Shown here piece by piece: positions 63,049-64,000 of a stretch of DNA of 64,000 bases; the first letter of the stretch is position 1; each line of letters opens with the position of its first letter. The stretch comes from Apostichopus japonicus. Taxonomy: Eukaryota; Echinodermata; Holothuroidea; Aspidochirotida; Stichopodidae. Location of the stretch: contig NC_092579.1 of NCBI RefSeq assembly GCF_037975245.1, positions 3,372,001 to 3,436,000 on the forward strand, read 5' to 3'. The translations under genes and the position numbers were made by a program. Below the pieces are notes generated by a model. That model was not told where the DNA came from and ran no database searches. It saw nothing but the letters and a program-made list of their open reading frames with translations.

Positions 63049-63438
63049 TGGCAGAGATGAACGCAGAGACAACAAAAACGACTAGTTGACTGAAACTTTG
63101 TCGCATTAAAAGAAGTATAAAACGATTCCAGAAGAGATTAAATAGTCAAACACGTAACTGTAGTTTGCTTCAAAAACAATAAAAGTGTTTATTTAATCAC
63201 TGCTTCTTATTGGAAGGTTTTCAGCATTGGAACATGTAGATGGAAAACAAACATGACGAAATATCAATATGATATTTCGCAATCGTACAGTAGCACGTAA
63301 ACAAACTATCTCCTTATAGGTTAGAGGACTTGCTTACTGTACACTTATACATATATATACGAGTTAAACAGATAAACAAAGTAAGTACATAAAAGAAAAC
63401 AATAATAACAGTCCAGGCAAAAGTGGACTTTACCAACA
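63049..63438 (-). repeat. Probable 3' LTR of the copia element
   Basis: On the minus strand the polypurine tract GTGAGAAGGAG (63439-63449) is followed at 63438 by TGTTGG, a typical copia LTR start. A TATA-like stretch near 63353 and AATAAA near 63187 fit LTR signals. The far end is tentatively placed at CTGCCA (63049), giving 390 bp; it cannot be confirmed because the other LTR lies outside the window. Confidence 0.6.
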
Positions 63439-63461
63439 CTCCTTCTCACTTGCAGTTGGAC

Positions 63462-64000
63462 TTAAAACATTTCTTTTAACCCAGACATTTGTCTTAGTTT
63501 TTCAAACCGTTGTTTACTCAGTCCTTTCGTTAGCAAGTCAGCCACCATGTCCTCGGTTGGACAATACATGAGTTCAATAGTACCACGCTCGACGGTCTCT
63601 CTGATAAAGTGGTACTTTATCTCGATGTGTTTTGTCCTTCCATGAAACTGTGGGTTCTTGGCCATGCAGATTGCAGACTGGTTATCTTCGAGGATCCTCA
63701 GTGGTTTGTTTGGCTTATTTTGCAAGTCGGTGTTAAGTCGTTGCAACCACACTGCTTCCTGGGCTGCGCTGGCCAATGCAATATACTCTGCTTCTGCAGT
63801 CGAGAGGGCTACACATGTTTGCTTCTTGCTCTTCCAGCTCACAGCAGCTCCACTTACTTGAAACAAGTAACCTGAGGTTGACTTCCTGTCATTAACATCA
63901 CCTGCCCAATCAGCATCTGAATAGCCAATACATTCATTTGATCCATCTTTGGTATACAGCAAACCGTAGTTGATTGTACCTCTGAGGTAACGTAGAATAC
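63462..64000 (-). CDS. Ty1/copia retrotransposon Pol, C-terminal part (RT end and RNase H), partial
   Basis: An open minus-strand frame runs from the window edge to a stop at 63462, about 179 residues. It opens with ILRYLRGTINYG and then GYSDADWAGD, KSTSGY, LSTAEAEYIAL and EDNQSAICMAKNP, the conserved RT-end and RNase H series of Ty1/copia elements. No stops or frameshifts are seen, so the element may be young. It sits after exon 12 of DHX40 in the opposite direction, probably within an intron. Gag, protease, integrase and most of RT lie beyond the window. Confidence 0.93.
   Translation of the reverse strand, partial: ILRYLRGTINYGLLYTKDGSNECIGYSDADWAGDVNDRKSTSGYLFQVSGAAVSWKSKKQTCVALSTAEAEYIALASAAQEAVWLQRLNTDLQNKPNKPLRILEDNQSAICMAKNPQFHGRTKHIEIKYHFIRETVERGTIELMYCPTEDMVADLLTKGLSKQRFEKLRQMSGLKEMF

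Overview
The window looks like a repeat-rich, low-GC nuclear genome from an invertebrate, most likely a deuterostome and possibly an echinoderm (the species is inference). Genes are split by GT-AG introns. Long poly-C/poly-G runs, microsatellites, a tRNA-derived SINE, hAT-type DNA transposons, a Penelope-like element and a Ty1/copia element fill the spaces.

Region 1 (about 1-29,500) is a cluster of three ELOVL6/ELOVL3-type fatty acid elongase genes on the + strand, at 1410, 12525 and 28441. Each has its whole coding region in one exon that begins 20-23 bases downstream of a splice acceptor, so a 5' UTR intron is expected. The first two genes lie in a tandem segmental duplication (copy A about 1-10,042, copy B about 10,300-19,541) and differ at only five of their first 260 residues. 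The third is an older, diverged paralogue. Copy B carries a nonsense change that removes the KKET tail but leaves a new KxKxx ending. After the duplication, copy A gained two hAT-like elements, a foldback hairpin and a minisatellite, while copy B gained a Penelope-like element. One 1046-bp hAT insertion in copy A has a clean empty site in copy B.

Region 2 (about 19,500-37,000) has no convincing gene other than the third elongase. It holds a decayed LINE ORF1-like fragment, a long compound microsatellite, two SINE copies and two small hAT-like MITEs.

Region 3 (37,018-50,613, - strand) is a 19-exon gene that I joined by hand into one 1076-residue reading frame. In order, it encodes an N-terminal segment resembling ERICH3, RPKS repeats, an acidic region, an array of twelve QT motifs of the LC8 (dynein light chain) type, a PLAT domain, Ser-rich low complexity, a charged helix and ankyrin repeats. 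An RFX-type X-box lies 136 bases upstream of its start codon, which together with the ERICH3 resemblance suggests a ciliary protein.

Region 4 (51,020-64,000, + strand) is the DEAH-box RNA helicase DHX40, head-to-head with the ciliary candidate across a 406-bp shared promoter. Twelve exons (526 residues, up to the HA2 region) are present and the C-terminus lies beyond the window. Its introns contain a 1.3-kb minisatellite, a pentanucleotide repeat, a 160-bp triplication that copies the start of exon 4, a full SINE and the 3' end of an antisense copia element.
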